Source: Ariolimax columbianus (lineage: Eukaryota > Mollusca > Gastropoda > Stylommatophora > Arionidae). Taken from it: a stretch of 64,000 nt of DNA. The notes below the pieces were generated by a model that saw nothing but the letters and a program-made list of their open reading frames with translations, was not told the origin of the DNA and ran no database searches. Where the stretch lies: assembly GCA_036924085.1 (NCBI GenBank), contig JAVGWX010000003.1:115726764-115790763 (forward strand). The letters are read 5' to 3'. Within the stretch, counting starts at the first letter, position 1; each line of letters begins with the position of its first letter. The position numbers and the translations under genes were made by a program. Shown here one piece after another: positions 32,455-44,014 of this stretch.

Positions 32455-33790
32455 CTCAAAATATCTCATCATCATCATCATGTAGCATGTCCTTTGTAGA
32501 ACGTCGCTCCCATCACAGGCTGTTTGAAAGAAACTCATTCTCTTGCCAAAACTCCAGCCTCCGCGACAGTCATGCCCAGGCATTCCTGGATATCTTGGTG
32601 CCCTCGTCTTCTTGGTCTACCATTTCCTCTTTTGCCTGGCACCATACCTTCCATCACCTTTCTCTCAAGACCGTTGTGTCTCTTGATGTGACCAAAGTAT
32701 TTGTATTTTCTAGCCAAAATGGAATTGATAAACCAGTTCTCCTCTATGCTCAACCCTTGCCGAATGTCTACATTTGTTTTTTTCTTTGTCCAGTGTATTT
32801 TGAGGCTCTTTCTGTAACATTTTGACTATGTTGCACTAGGATATAATCTATTTGGTTTCTACTGTTGCCATCAGGGCAGGTTCACGTGTATAGTTTACGT
32901 GGATGTTGTTTGAAGAAGGTGTTGGCAATGGAGAGGTTGTTTTCCGTGCAGAATTCAACCAGTTTTTCTATTCGCTCATTTCTGTGTCCCAAACCAAAAA
33001 GTCCTCGAACACTCCTCTATTCTTCGGCTCTTTCCTCTCCGACTTTCGCATTGAAATCGCCAATCATGATCAAGATATATCTTTTTTCAACTTTTTCCAT
33101 TGTTTCTTGCAAGTGTTATAAAAATCGTCAATTTCGCAATCGTCAGCTGCTGATGTTGGTACATACACTTGAATTATTGTTAAATTTCTTGTCTTTTTCT
33201 TTAGTCTGATTACAATTATTCAGTCGTTGACTGGATTGTAACCAAGTAGTGAAGGTGCCATCTTCTTTGACAGAATAAAGCCGACCCCACTTTTTCCACC
33301 CTTGTCCATCCCAGAGCATGTGAATGTTTCTCATGAGGAGCTGGTACAGTTCCCTTGACCCGCCCATCTGTGTTCAGAGACTCCAAGAATCTCTATCTTG
33401 GTACTCTTCATTTCTCTTCCAATCATGCTTGCCCTGGTATAGGCTCCTGGCGTTCCAGGTGCCTATTCTTAGTTTTTTTTTAGTCCTATTTCAGAGTTGT
33501 CCACTGTAATGCAGTCGGGCTTTAGGCCGTCATCTCTATTACTTGTACTGGCTCTGAAATCGGCCTGTTCTCCAGTTGGCGTCGAGGATCTGCCTGGCCT
33601 GAGGGCCTCACCATCAGATCTTTGAGTTTCGTTTCTTTTGACTGTCATAAGTTTCTTGGCATTTTACATCCAGTAGTTTTCCATTGCTTTCTGAACGTTG
33701 TTCTAGCCGCTTACCAACTATGGTCTCTGGTCCGCCCTTAGCCCGATACCAGGCGTTTCCACCTCCCGCTTTTAGTGTCGTTGTCGGACA
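32455..33790 (-). pseudogene. Internally deleted RTE-like LINE: endonuclease joined to C-terminal tail, RT missing
   Basis: Read from 33,790 down: a 5' UTR-like stretch, RIGTWNARSLYQGK (about 33430-33475, first endonuclease block), ILGVSEHRW-like and KSGVGFILSKKMAPS-like blocks in shifted frames, IIQVYVPTSAADDC, GDFNAKVGEERAEE (about 33030-33070), RIEKLVEFCTENNLSIANTF, and NQIDYILVQHS. This is followed at once by SLKIHWTKKKTNVDIRQ (about 32775-32825), ENWFINSILARKYKYFGHIK, VPGKRGNGRPRRR and TVAEAGVLARE. The whole RT domain that should separate these is absent. Stops and frameshifts are present. 61830-62250 carries the same C-terminal tail. Confidence 0.7.
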
Positions 33791-33794
33791 GGTG

Positions 33795-34025
33795 GATCAA
33801 AATATCTATATTTTCTAAATCTTATTTCATTCATCAATTCGCTTTGCACACAAACTTTCTCCAAAACGTTCTTTTCTTTTTCTAGTCTTTCCCATTCTTT
33901 TATATATAAACATTTCAAAAGCATCTATTGTCTTATCTAATCTTTTTAATTGCCCATGTTTTTATGCCAAGCAGTACAGACAAGCCTACACAATGCGTGA
34001 TCACTCTCATTTTTCATTTGTGCAT
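33795..34025. other. No gene seen
   Basis: Short AT-rich spacer. Confidence 0.5.
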
Positions 34026-34029
34026 GACT

Positions 34030-34275
34030 GAACTGCATGTCAAAATATGACTCGTGTTGGGTAGAGCAGATTTGTGAATGATTCGACTGCATGAAAAAAT
34101 ATGATTGGTGTTGGGTAAACCAGATTTGTGAATGATTTGACTGCATGTCAAAATATGACTCGTGGTGGGTAAAGCAGATTTGTGAATGATTTGACTGCAT
34201 GTCAAAATATGACTCGTGGTGGGTAAAGCAGATTTGTGAATGATTTGACTGCATGTCAAAATATGACTCGTGCTG
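34030..34275. repeat. 54-bp minisatellite, about 4.5 copies
   Basis: Unit: gactgcatgtcaaaatatga then ctcgtggtgggtaaagcaga then tttgtgaatgattt. The minus frame stays open (HESYFDMQSNHSQICFTH repeat). Confidence 0.92.
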
Positions 34276-34279
34276 GTGA

Positions 34280-35160
34280 AAACAGAATTGGCAATTTTCC
34301 TTCTTCTTATGGCTTTTACTTAACACTTTCCATTTTCCGGCTGAGTGTTAAAAGAGCCATTAAACTGCCAGTCATATCGTAAGACGCCATTAAGGAGGGT
34401 TTTAAATGGAGCGGACTATCCCGTCATGTTGAAACTTTTAATTACCAGAACATCAATAGCTACATGCAAGTCAACAGATACATGTTCATTCTTCAAATCT
34501 GGACCGGTCTATATGTATTGGCGTGTTTTGGGCATTTGTGGATTCTACAGGATGGAGCAGCAAGCTCCATGTACTGTACCTAACCATATAAGGACACTGT
34601 TACACTCAACCACGTGATGTGCCTAACTATATAAGAACACCGTGTTGCACTCAACACCCCATACTGTCATCATAAGTAAGACGTGCTGTTATTTCCAGGG
34701 AAAAACAGGAATGCACATCGGCTAGTGTTCTAATTTGACGACATGCACTTTCGATCCCATTTCTCCATAAGTTGAGTAGTGCCATAGGCACATGCCATTA
34801 CCCTATAAGTATAAAACGGTTTGATTTATTAGTCACAACGAAATTCACAGTATGTACTGGTCCGGTCTTAGATTCCTTATGCAAATTGTACCCAATTTTA
34901 AGTTTAATTGTTTCATAAGATGGATGGGATAACAGTGTATTGAAGCGGCTAGCCACGCTCAAATCAGGCCCCATATTTTTTCAAAAGGGTTATGAATGTG
35001 TGTGCCCGTTTGTCTTTGTGAATGTATGAGCATGTTTGTATTTAATCATTTCACCCAATCTCGAAACTCTACCATTGTCGTCCGTTTTGAAAGTAAGGAC
35101 ATCGTGTAATTCGTGCAGCATATTCCAAAATAACTCCCAAAAGAATGGGAAAAGATGTCA
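34280..35160. other. No gene seen
   Basis: Contains two similar short words near 34560-34660 (ccatgtactgtacctaac / ataaggacac) but no motif. Confidence 0.5.
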
Positions 35161-35164
35161 AATT

Positions 35165-35177
35165 AAATATATTAAAG
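35165..35177. repeat. Target-site duplication, left, of SINE copy 1
   Basis: AAATATATTAAAG, repeated exactly at 35561-35573. Confidence 0.9.
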
Positions 35178-35560
35178 GGATCAAGATGTTGACCCGCGCG
35201 TGAGCTGCAGTGGTCAGCGACCCATAGCTGACTACTAGCGTCCGGGCCAGCTAACCATAGCTGCCAAGCCCCTTCTACATCTCCAAGCGGTGATCCTGGA
35301 TAACAGGCTGCAGCAGGCAGACTGGCTAAGGAGAAGGGATCGAAGAGGGAATGCTAACCCGGTACTCAAAAAATGCTTGCTGAAGTCGGATGTGGTAAGC
35401 CGAAAGGTGCAAATATCGCAGTCAAGCTGTAAACTATGACACAACGCATTCTCTGGACTAAATTCTGCTACTTAAGCCCTTTCAGGGTTTGGTAGGGGGA
35501 TATTGAGAACGAACGAAGCCAAGCCAAGCCAAGTCAAGCCAAGCCAAGCCAAGCCAAGCC
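35178..35560 (+). mobile_element. SINE copy 1 with (GCCAA)n tail
   Basis: A 383-bp non-coding element, about 85-90% like 47958-48327 by eye. It starts ggatcaagatg and contains gtggtcagcgacccatagct, acaggctgcagcagg, gggatcgaagagggaatgct, aacccggtactcaaaaaatg, aaggtgcaaatatcgcag and acacaacgcattc. It ends ttgagaacgaacgaa, then a tail of about ten AGCCA/AGTCA pentamers. Exact 13-bp duplications flank it. Pol III boxes are not clear. Orientation is set by the tail. Confidence 0.8.
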
Positions 35561-35573
35561 AAATATATTAAAG
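35561..35573. repeat. Target-site duplication, right, of SINE copy 1
   Basis: AAATATATTAAAG, an exact match to 35165-35177. Confidence 0.9.
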
Positions 35574-35574
35574 A

Positions 35575-36300
35575 CGTCATTTTGCCTACATACAGCAAGT
35601 GGCGAGAAAAGCATTCATAACAGAAGCTAGCTGATTACCTTCGAAGTTGTCCAAAGTAGAAGGACTAAGTTCTCTTGACGAATTTACTCAGGGACTGGAT
35701 TTATAGTGGCTCTCTTCCACCCCCGTGCATATTAAAACTGTTGAAATGAATTATCCTTACTGTAAAACAATGCAGGAATTATCAAAAGGCGCAGTTCTAC
35801 TGAGATCACAATGTGCAGTGCTTCCATCCTCTTCACGTTGCCGAGGATGCTGTACGTCGCCTGTCTCCCGAATCACGTCGTGGTCGAGAGAGTAGGGGGA
35901 CATGATTAGAGTGTTACACCTTACCTTTGCGCGCTTCATAACACCCAAGGAAAGCCTGTAGAAGGTGAACTCCCGAAGTAGTAGGGATTAAATACTGAAG
36001 GAAATTCTTAGGCGTATCAACTAGCAGCACTCATAATTGTTACAGAACCGTCAGCTCTAATTTAAAATTAAAATCGATGTACACATTGTAACAAAGACGC
36101 TCATGAAAGTCACAGACATCGCGTTAAAAAGGAAAACAAACAACCAATACGTTTGTTATAACCAGACAATCTTAGTGCCCTGCAAGGGCGTCTCAAGTTG
36201 TAGGGCCATTATGACGTTACTCTACGTGCCCATCTGTTATTCCCCCATACGCACCACACCACATGTCCGGTCCATCTGTATTTAAAAAAATGTAATTTCA
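35575..36300. other. No gene seen
   Basis: No motif or repeat recognised. Confidence 0.55.
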
Positions 36301-36715
36301 CGTGTTTATACTGATTTAGAAGACTCATCAGAGTCTGTAGACAACCAGTCACATTTGCATTACCCTGCTTTAAAAGCTACGCACATCCAATCTATTCTTA
36401 AATAAATTAACTGTCTCTGCCTCCACCACCTCCTGTGGTAATGCATTCCTAGCATTCACCACTCTCTGACTAAACAAAGTATTTCCTAATATCTAATCTG
36501 GACCGTCCTTTAGTTAATTTGTCTGGGCCCTCTTATTCTTGTAGGTGGTTGTATTTTGAAAAAAAACTTGTTTTAGTCTAATACTCCTATGTTTAATATT
36601 TCTTTTTATCATACCTAACATTGCATTTGCCTTATTCATTGCTACATGGACTTGCTCATTCATTTTTCTCGTATGCTCTATTATAACCCCTAGGTCCCTT
36701 TCCTTATATGATTTC
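36301..36715 (-). mobile_element. CR1-type LINE, short 3' copy with internal deletion
   Basis: Same family and orientation as 57700-60905. The 3' portion (ctgcctccaccacctcctgt, ggtaatgcattcctagcatt) continues to ttgttttagtctaat and then jumps to actcctatgtttaatatttc, skipping about 260 bp that are present at 57999-58263. It ends near taggtccctttcctt. The minus-strand protein is broken. Confidence 0.75.
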
Positions 36716-36719
36716 AGTG

Positions 36720-37020
36720 AAAGAAATTCGACGTCGCATCTCTATGTTGAGGATTTGGTCTCGAAGGAATATCTTCAATGTTCTTCGCTCCATCGCTCGT
36801 TAGGTAACGCGGAAACTTTTGGCACCAGCTTTTATGGCCCTGGATCCAACATCGTACATCAAGACAAAAGAGTGAATGAGTTTACTCTAAATTTGACTAC
36901 CTGGCATCAGACACGTGCCTGATTATATACCAAGATTTAGAGATAAAGAGAGAGACAATATGTGAAATTGTGAGTAAATATGAACTTATATAAAACACAC
37001 ACACATACATACACACATAT

Positions 37021-37057
<37 letters not shown>

Positions 37058-37215
37058 TAAAAAATACAGACCAATTTCAGACAGGAGTGGCTATTCTATC
37101 CTTGGGACGTCTATTGTTATAGAGTGGGCGGTGTAACAAAGAATAGTCGGGCAGAGAAATGGGAACACATTGAACATCTAATAAACAACTAGAAAATCTG
37201 AATTTTGCAAGTGAT
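36720..37215. other. No gene seen; (CA)n at about 36998-37060
   Basis: A short frame IRRRISMLRIWSRRNIFNVL on plus (36725-36785) vaguely recalls an RTE-like thumb block but is too short to call. A CACATA/CA microsatellite follows. Confidence 0.45.
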
Positions 37216-37219
37216 TAGT

Positions 37220-37905
37220 AGCAAGACTGGAAGATGACCTTAGTCGGGTATAATAGCAAAATAGATAGGAAGCCTTAGACATGTATTAGCAAAACAGAGA
37301 GGCGACCTTAGACTGATATAATTAAAAGATAGACATGAGACTTTAGACTGATATAATTAAAAGATAGTCAGGATACCTTAGACTGATATAATTGAAAGAC
37401 AAAGATGAAACCTTAGATTGATATAATTGAAAGATAGACAGGAGATATTAGACGGATATAATAGAAAGATAGACATGAAACTTTAAACTGATATAATTGG
37501 AATATAGACATGATACTTTAGACTGATATAACTGAAAGATAGGAGACCTTAGACTGATATAACTGGAAGACAGACATGAGACTTTAGACTGATATAACCG
37601 AAAGATAAATATAAAACCTTAGACTTTTCTCAAAGCAACATAGAGTATGCACATTCGACCTATATAACAGCAAGAAAGAGAGGAGGCATTAGACTGATGT
37701 AAAAGCAAAATAGAGAGAAGACTTTAGACTGATCTAATAGCAAGATAGAGATGAGACCTTAGACTGATGTAATGGCAAAGTAGAGATGAGACCTTAGACT
37801 GATATAATAGCAAGATAGAGAGGAGACTTAGACTGATGTAATAGCAAGAAAAATAGGAAACCACATTATATTCATATAATAGCAAGCTAAAGAGGAAACT
37901 GACTA
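37220..37905. repeat. Degenerate ~34-bp tandem repeat, about 20 copies
   Basis: The unit cttagactgatataatagca plus agatagagaggaga varies strongly (atag/ttaa/ttga, gac/gat). Period shifts between 30 and 38 bp, so the array is old. Confidence 0.88.
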
Positions 37906-38121
37906 ATATAGATACAAATGTAGTAGCTTGGATCTGTAATATTAAAACAAAGGATTACATGGTAAGTAATTGTAACAGAAAAAAATCTCCAGTGATCAGT
38001 TGAATCTTCGTCTAGGTAGGGTTTAGTGTCTAAGCAATGCAAAGTGATGTGTCTGAACTGTGGTCTTTTCTGAAAATTCAACTCCGTATACTGTAAGTTG
38101 AAACATGGTAGAGCAGATCAC

Positions 38122-38123
<2 letters not shown>

Positions 38124-38194
<71 letters not shown>

Positions 38195-38216
38195 ATATAT
38201 ATTTATATATATACAT
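38124..38216. repeat. (TA)n microsatellite
   Basis: About 90 bp of TA with a few C and T interruptions at the end. Confidence 0.96.
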
Positions 38217-38234
38217 ATATACATATGGATACAT

Positions 38235-38280
38235 TGACAGACAGATAGATAGAAATATAGATGATGTAGATAGAAGATAG

Positions 38281-38311
<31 letters not shown>

Positions 38312-38317
38312 TAGATT

Positions 38318-38385
<68 letters not shown>

Positions 38386-38404
38386 TATAGATAGATAGAT
38401 AGAT

Positions 38405-38466
<62 letters not shown>

Positions 38467-38590
38467 TATAGATAGATAGATATATATAGATATAAAGATA
38501 GATATATATATATATATAGATAGATTAGATAGATAGATGAATCGATAGATCGATATGTCGATAGATAGATAGATACATAGAGATTGATTG
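38235..38590. repeat. (GATA)n microsatellite
   Basis: Long GATA/TAGA tract with GAGA and TATA interruptions. The minus-strand Ile/Tyr/Ser frame is a repeat translation. Confidence 0.96.
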
Positions 38591-38599
38591 ATCGGTCAA

Positions 38600-40030
38600 T
38601 CAATCAATAACAAAACTGGTCAGCTCTTTGTAGATCACAGACATTCAACAAGTACGAGCCTAGTTCTTCCCGCCCTGAGGCATTCACTCTTTCTTTTATG
38701 ATATATTTATGGTTTCTTTTGATTGACCTGTCTATGTTTTATGAATTAGTTGTCCCTTAAGTTTTCTACAGGATAAGATAGCCAGCCCCATTTCCCAGCT
38801 CCCCATAGTCTTCTCTTACGAAGTGCTAGACAAGTTTACAGTTTTACTATCATCTCTTCCACTTATGGACGCGTATTACGAGGGCAAAATATGTCTATGT
38901 ACTCCTGAACAATAGGAAGGACATAATAATGGAGAGGTGTAAAACCAGATAAAGGTCACATACATAGGTAGGAATACTGTTATTTAAAGCGGGGCTCAAG
39001 CAGTGGCGAAGTGTGTGGATCTCACGCTCCGAAGAAGAACGTGCATATTTTGACAGGTATTACCTTACCACGTGACTCCCAACAAAGACATCGCCCGGCA
39101 CATCCTCGGAGTAGCTTGATATTGAGAAAATGGGGGGGGAGGGAGGTATGGGGCGTATGCAATAAAAGGAGAGTATATAGGGAGAACGAGGTGGGGGGGG
39201 GGGGGGGGGAGATGGCTTCTGAAGTGTCGAATATCATGTAAAACTTCAACAATATACTCACTCAAGTTTTGCAACGCCATATTTTTGATGTATTGGATTT
39301 GTCATTTAAGTGGAATCAGTTTTCATAACCGTATATGGGCAAAAGTCACGTGCAGGACGTTCTATATTGCCACAGGAAACCAGAAACTACTACTCCATGC
39401 AATCATCCTTTTTAAAAATTATAAAGCACGAAATGTGTCATTAATTTAAAGATGTCTGCTTTTGATTTTATTCCCACCTTTAAAAAGCCATAAAATGCAC
39501 ACAATAAACAAACGAATTATTGTTTTGTGTAGGATACAATTTAAACAAACCCTGGAAATATTATTAAATGGAACTAAATATATTCCAGAATAAACACAAT
39601 ACTGAACACCAGTGTCACCTGTCAACGTTTGTCCTTATGTAAATGTTAAACAAGAATCTAGTCACCTGATACACGTCTCGCAACCATCCGTGAAAGCACC
39701 ACAACGGTTGTACGTTTGCAGACAACCCTACAGCCACTTCATTGGGAAATCGCGCGAAACAGCCTGGTGTAAATTGAACTAGCAAAACTGTTGTCGCTAC
39801 GGCTGTCTCTGATGTTCGTGTAATATGCTCCTAGTCCACGTGGCAGTTTGTATGACCTACTGTTGAATGATTTAATGTAGGACAAAAAGGCCCGCAAATG
39901 ACAAGCCAGCCACCAGCAACGTGTCGCACAGAGCAATAAAGACTACAAGTTAATACTCGCTTACAGAATGATTTGGCTTGACGTTGGCTGTTGGTAAAAC
40001 TTTGATTCAAAGTTTTAAACAATTGAGTTA
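38600..40030. other. No gene seen; G homopolymer at 39192-39210
   Basis: No motif on either strand. Pro-rich minus-strand frames at 39022-39280 come from purine-rich G runs and are not called. Confidence 0.55.
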
Positions 40031-40034
40031 TAAG

Positions 40035-40200
40035 TTATTTACTTACTCACTCACTAACTCACTCACTCATTCACTCACTTTTTCTCTCACTTCAATTCAA
40101 TCACTCTCTCAATTTCAATAACACACTCAAAATCATTCACTCATTCACTCACTCATCAAGTCACTCACGTGTAGACTCACTCACTTACATTTATCACAAT
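40035..40200. repeat. (CACT/CATT)n degenerate repeat
   Basis: Words of actcactcattcactcact type with variable spacing. Confidence 0.85.
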
Positions 40201-40204
40201 ACAT

Positions 40205-40635
40205 TTTAGTGATCTCTACACACATTCACCAACTGACCAATATTTTCGGCTACACACAATTTCTCACCCAGTCAATGAATGCTCCGACCACTCACACGTG
40301 TCTCCTAGTCTGAAACTCTTAGAATTAACTGTAGCTACACAGTGACATATGCTAAGAGCTAGTAACTTCTCTGGCTTCTATTGCCTCCTTGATCGCCAAA
40401 TTGATTTCGAAATCTTCAGCCAAGGGCTACATTGCAAATGCTAACTTACGTCCACGTCCTTCTATTAAATTACCCAATCAGAACTGTAATATACAGTTTA
40501 CAAATTTACAACGGTATTCAATATTTCATTTGCATATACATTTAATAATTCATTAATTCAAGCACATTTGTCATCATTCATTCACTCATACCTTCATTTT
40601 AAAAACGTTACCAATACGGACTTTTCATCCTTCTC
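40205..40635. other. No gene seen
   Basis: AT-rich spacer before the antisense LINE. Confidence 0.55.
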
Positions 40636-40639
40636 TCTG

Positions 40640-41650
40640 TGTCACTTCGCATTATTTTTTGCCCATTTCACTTTTAGATGTATAGGCCAATAACAAATCT
40701 TCTCCAAGTAGTTATGTCCTATTTTCTCTTCAATTGATCTCTAGGTCAGTTTTCCGTGTATCACCTTTCTTTTCCACGTTTTCTCTGGGGTTTCACTGTA
40801 AAGACTGCTTGGTGATACTAGCTTGAAACTTTAGCACTGTGCATAGTATATCCAACGTCACATTCTTTCCAAAATGTCCTGTTCACCTGCCCTTGTCCTG
40901 TTCTCTTACACAAGCTTTCGTTTAAAACTTCGACACTGCAGGCCGAATCTTTCTCAGGGATTTGTTGACGAACCCGCTTAATATTGAGTTTAGTCACTAG
41001 CATTGTTGCTGCTCCAAATACAATGACATACTTTACATTGAAGGTGTAGATCCTTTACTTTGTATGCAATTTGATAATTTTGCTGTTTCATATATTTCTA
41101 AACATTACAAAGGTCATTCAGTACTGCTTTTTAATGCTGTCTTTGTCATCATCTTCTGCTGTCCCCAAGACATGTGATATTTTATACCTTATCCAATAAT
41201 ATTTCTATTAGTTTGATATGAGCCGTGTTCTTGGTTTAATAACATTTTACTTGTGCCTTTTTTATGTATAGGTATTTCGACACACCATCTTGACGATTCT
41301 GTCTAGCACGTCTGTCTTCTTCTGCATTTAGAGTTGGCTACGATATATTTCGCCAGCCACGTCCTGGTATTTAAGCTGTTTAAATAATGTCCAATAGATT
41401 CCTTTCCTCAGATAGGCTAGTTTGATTACCTCTACCAGCAACAGCAATAAATGGGTTAGAAGGCAGATAATAAATATGAAATTTGATGTTAAATGAATTG
41501 TGGGAGCTGTCCCTCGTGCAAACCTCTGCATGTTTACACTTGTGAACTTCAATTGTTTCCTTTTGTGTCTTAGAAGTTTCCTGAATATATCGCTGTCATA
41601 ACTGTTAAATATTTGTTTATAGTCAATAAAGTTTATGTAAACACATTAAG
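40640..41650 (-). pseudogene. Antisense RTE-like LINE remnant, RT to C-terminus
   Basis: Minus strand from 41,650 down: YINFIDYKQIFNSYDSDIF then RKLLRH (about 41555-41635, the FIDFEKAFDS block), GIYWTLFKQLKYQDVAGE (about 41335-41395, where DFADD has decayed to DVAGE), MQKKTDVLDRI, then LNIKRVRQQIPEKDSA (about 40930-40990) and LQWNPREN then KKGDTRKTD (about 40740-40800, the ALQWNPxGKRxRGRP block). Stops and frameshifts are many. Most spacing is preserved, so it is a nearly continuous old copy. Confidence 0.6.
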
Positions 41651-41654
41651 TCCA

Positions 41655-42035
41655 TTCTAATCACTGTTATACAATTAGGAGCAATGTGGTTATCTAGTCT
41701 ATAGATAAATTAAAAGATGCAATACGGCAAATGAGAAAAGCAACAAAGAAGATGGTCCTGACTATTTGAGGACAGCAAATTCAAAATTTTTGACTAACCA
41801 TCAAATGGCAGCTAACGTTTTTTCTCAAATGCATAGAATGTGTGCTTTAAAGTCTGGTAGAAATGCTACGTTGCTGCACCAGGAAAACCCCCGACAAAAC
41901 CCACAATTTCCGACCGTTCCGTTACTATTTATGCCATCAGTGAAAGATTTGTAAAAGAATGAACCTGAATCCGAAGATGCGCTTGGTTGAATGATTTCAA
42001 TGTATATCTGCTGTTAAGGGGGGCAGCTGATCGAA
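41655..42035. other. No gene seen
   Basis: The frame DKLKDAIRQMRKATKKMV near 41705 hints at an RT linker, but the rest is unreadable. Confidence 0.4.
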
Positions 42036-42037
42036 TC

Positions 42038-44010
42038 TCAGGTCAAGCAGAAATTGTAGGAGTTGACATAATGGCTAAAGAGACGAAGCTCCGCATTTTC
42101 AATCTGTACGGACCACCAAATCAAGACCTATCGCTCTCGAGTATGGAAGTCAAAGACTCCAACTGCATAGTAGATGGAGATTTCAACAGCCACTCGGAGA
42201 GATGGGGATACTCTGACACAGACAGCAGAGGTGACGAAGTGGAAGATTGGGAGATAGATACAAATCTCTCCCTAATCAATAGGCCGGAGGTTAGCCCTAG
42301 ATTCTATTCTAGAACATGGCGTACCACCTTGACTCCAGATTTGGCCTTCTCGACACAGGACATACACCATAAAATAGACCGCCAGGTGCTAAACCAACTG
42401 GCAGGTAGCGACCACAGGCCGATCAGGCTAGACATTGATATGGGAGTAGGACCACAGGAAACAAAACCGCTCCCACGTTGGAATTACAAACGAGCCGATG
42501 GGCTGTGTGAAACCATCAACACACGAAACAACAAAATGTGCCCAGGGTGGAAAGCCTAAGCAAGGCAAAAATGCAAGCCGTCACTGAAACCATCCCAAGA
42601 GGAGCTAGGAAAAACGATAAGCCCTATTGGAATGATGAGTTGCAGAAAGCGGAAGATGCAGTAACAAATGCTAGGAACATGGCAGAGCGAGAACAATCTA
42701 TGGAGGCAAACATCGCCCTCAAAGCCGCCACGGCGAAATACAAATACACTCTCAAGCAAACAGCAAGAGAGAGCTGGAAAAACAAAACGGAAAGCCTAAA
42801 TCTGGACAAAGAAGGGAACAAGCTATGGAAGCTAGTCAGAGCCATGAATGACGAAACCCCTTCAAACAAATTACCATCAAGCAGGGCGAAAACTTGCTCA
42901 CTGGTAACAAAGCTGCAAACGCTTTTGTCGATCACTATGCCAGAGCAAACCACATCGAGGTCACTGCAGATAGGCATACAGACATTTGTGAAGAGCAAAA
43001 GGGGCACGACAACATCAATACGGCACCTGAAGAGCATATGATGGCCAAATTAACAATGAGCGAAATGGAAGAGGCCATGAGAACATTAAAGAAAAGGAAA
43101 TCTCCCGGAAAAGACGGGATAACCAACGAAATGCTGATGGAGCTGGGCCAAACAGCGAAGAGGAAACTGCTATCGGTCCTGAACCAAAGCTGGAAAAGGG
43201 GAATTGTACCCCAGGCATGGAAAGACGCAGTACTTGTACCAGTACCAAAAAAAGGAAAGGACAAAACAGATCCAAATGGATACAGGCCTATCAGCCTACT
43301 GAGCTGTGTCGGCAAACTGATGGAACGTATGATAAACACCAGACTGATGTGGCATCTGGAAGAAAAACGAATACTAATTCCACAGCAAGCCGGCTTTAGA
43401 CAGCACAGATCCACTGAGGACCAGGTCATCCTCATAGCCCAGGAAATAGAAGATGCCTACCAAGCACAGAAACACACAGTAGCGGTTTGGGTGGACCTGG
43501 AAAAGGCATTTGACAAAGTTTGGAAAGATGGACTTAGAGTCACGCTAAGAAGAAGTGATGTTTGTGGGAAAATGTACAAGTGGATCAACCACTACCTCCA
43601 AAAACAGAACGGCCAGAGTCCAAGTACAAGGGCAGATGAGCAAAAAAGGTGACACTCGAGCAGGGAGTACCCCAAGGGGGAGTACTGTCACCCACACTCT
43701 TCCTGGTGTATATAAACGACATTACAGAGAATATACCAAGAATAGTCCATAGCTCAATGTTTGCAGACGATCTAGCGATGTGGACCTCTGAAAAGAATCT
43801 CACCATAGCAAGAAATCGGATGCAGCAGGCCCTAACATCGCTGGAAGAGTGCGTGAACTCATGGCTGGTCAAAATAAACGAGGTGAAAACCACATGCACA
43901 ATATTCTCGCTTTCAATCAAACCCCAAAATACAAAATTCTCGGACGTAAGCTGGAACACAATACGGCTTCCAAATACATGGGTGTAAAGTTGGATCGCAT
44001 GCTGTCAATT
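42038..44010 (+). pseudogene. LINE family A copy 3: endonuclease and RT, broken, abnormal 3' end
   Basis: Aligned with copy 2 from its position about 2627. It keeps YGPPN, DGDFNSHSERWG, SDHRP, KSPGKDGI, NGYRPISLL, VDLEKAFDKV, GVPQGGVLSP and FADD. Differences: an in-frame 27-bp deletion before DGLCETI, a frameshift near 42540, a second near 42870 (lost base after PSNK), and a third near 43600-43645, so at least four frames are used. The catalytic GD of endonuclease is preceded by VDGDF instead of VVGDF. After about 43935 the sequence departs from family A and reads, in another frame, KYKILGRKLEHNTASKYMG then VKLDRMLS. RNase H, tail and TSDs are missing. Confidence 0.8.
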
Positions 44011-44014
44011 GCGA

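Noticed and set aside
36725..36785. IRRRISMLRIWSRRN as an RTE-like thumb fragment
   Set aside because: Too short and without neighbouring LINE blocks in order.
38193..38603. Ile/Tyr/Ser repeat frame on the minus strand
   Set aside because: Translation of the GATA/TA microsatellite.
39022..39280. Pro-rich minus-strand frames
   Set aside because: Caused by G-rich runs at 39130-39210; no domain and no continuation.
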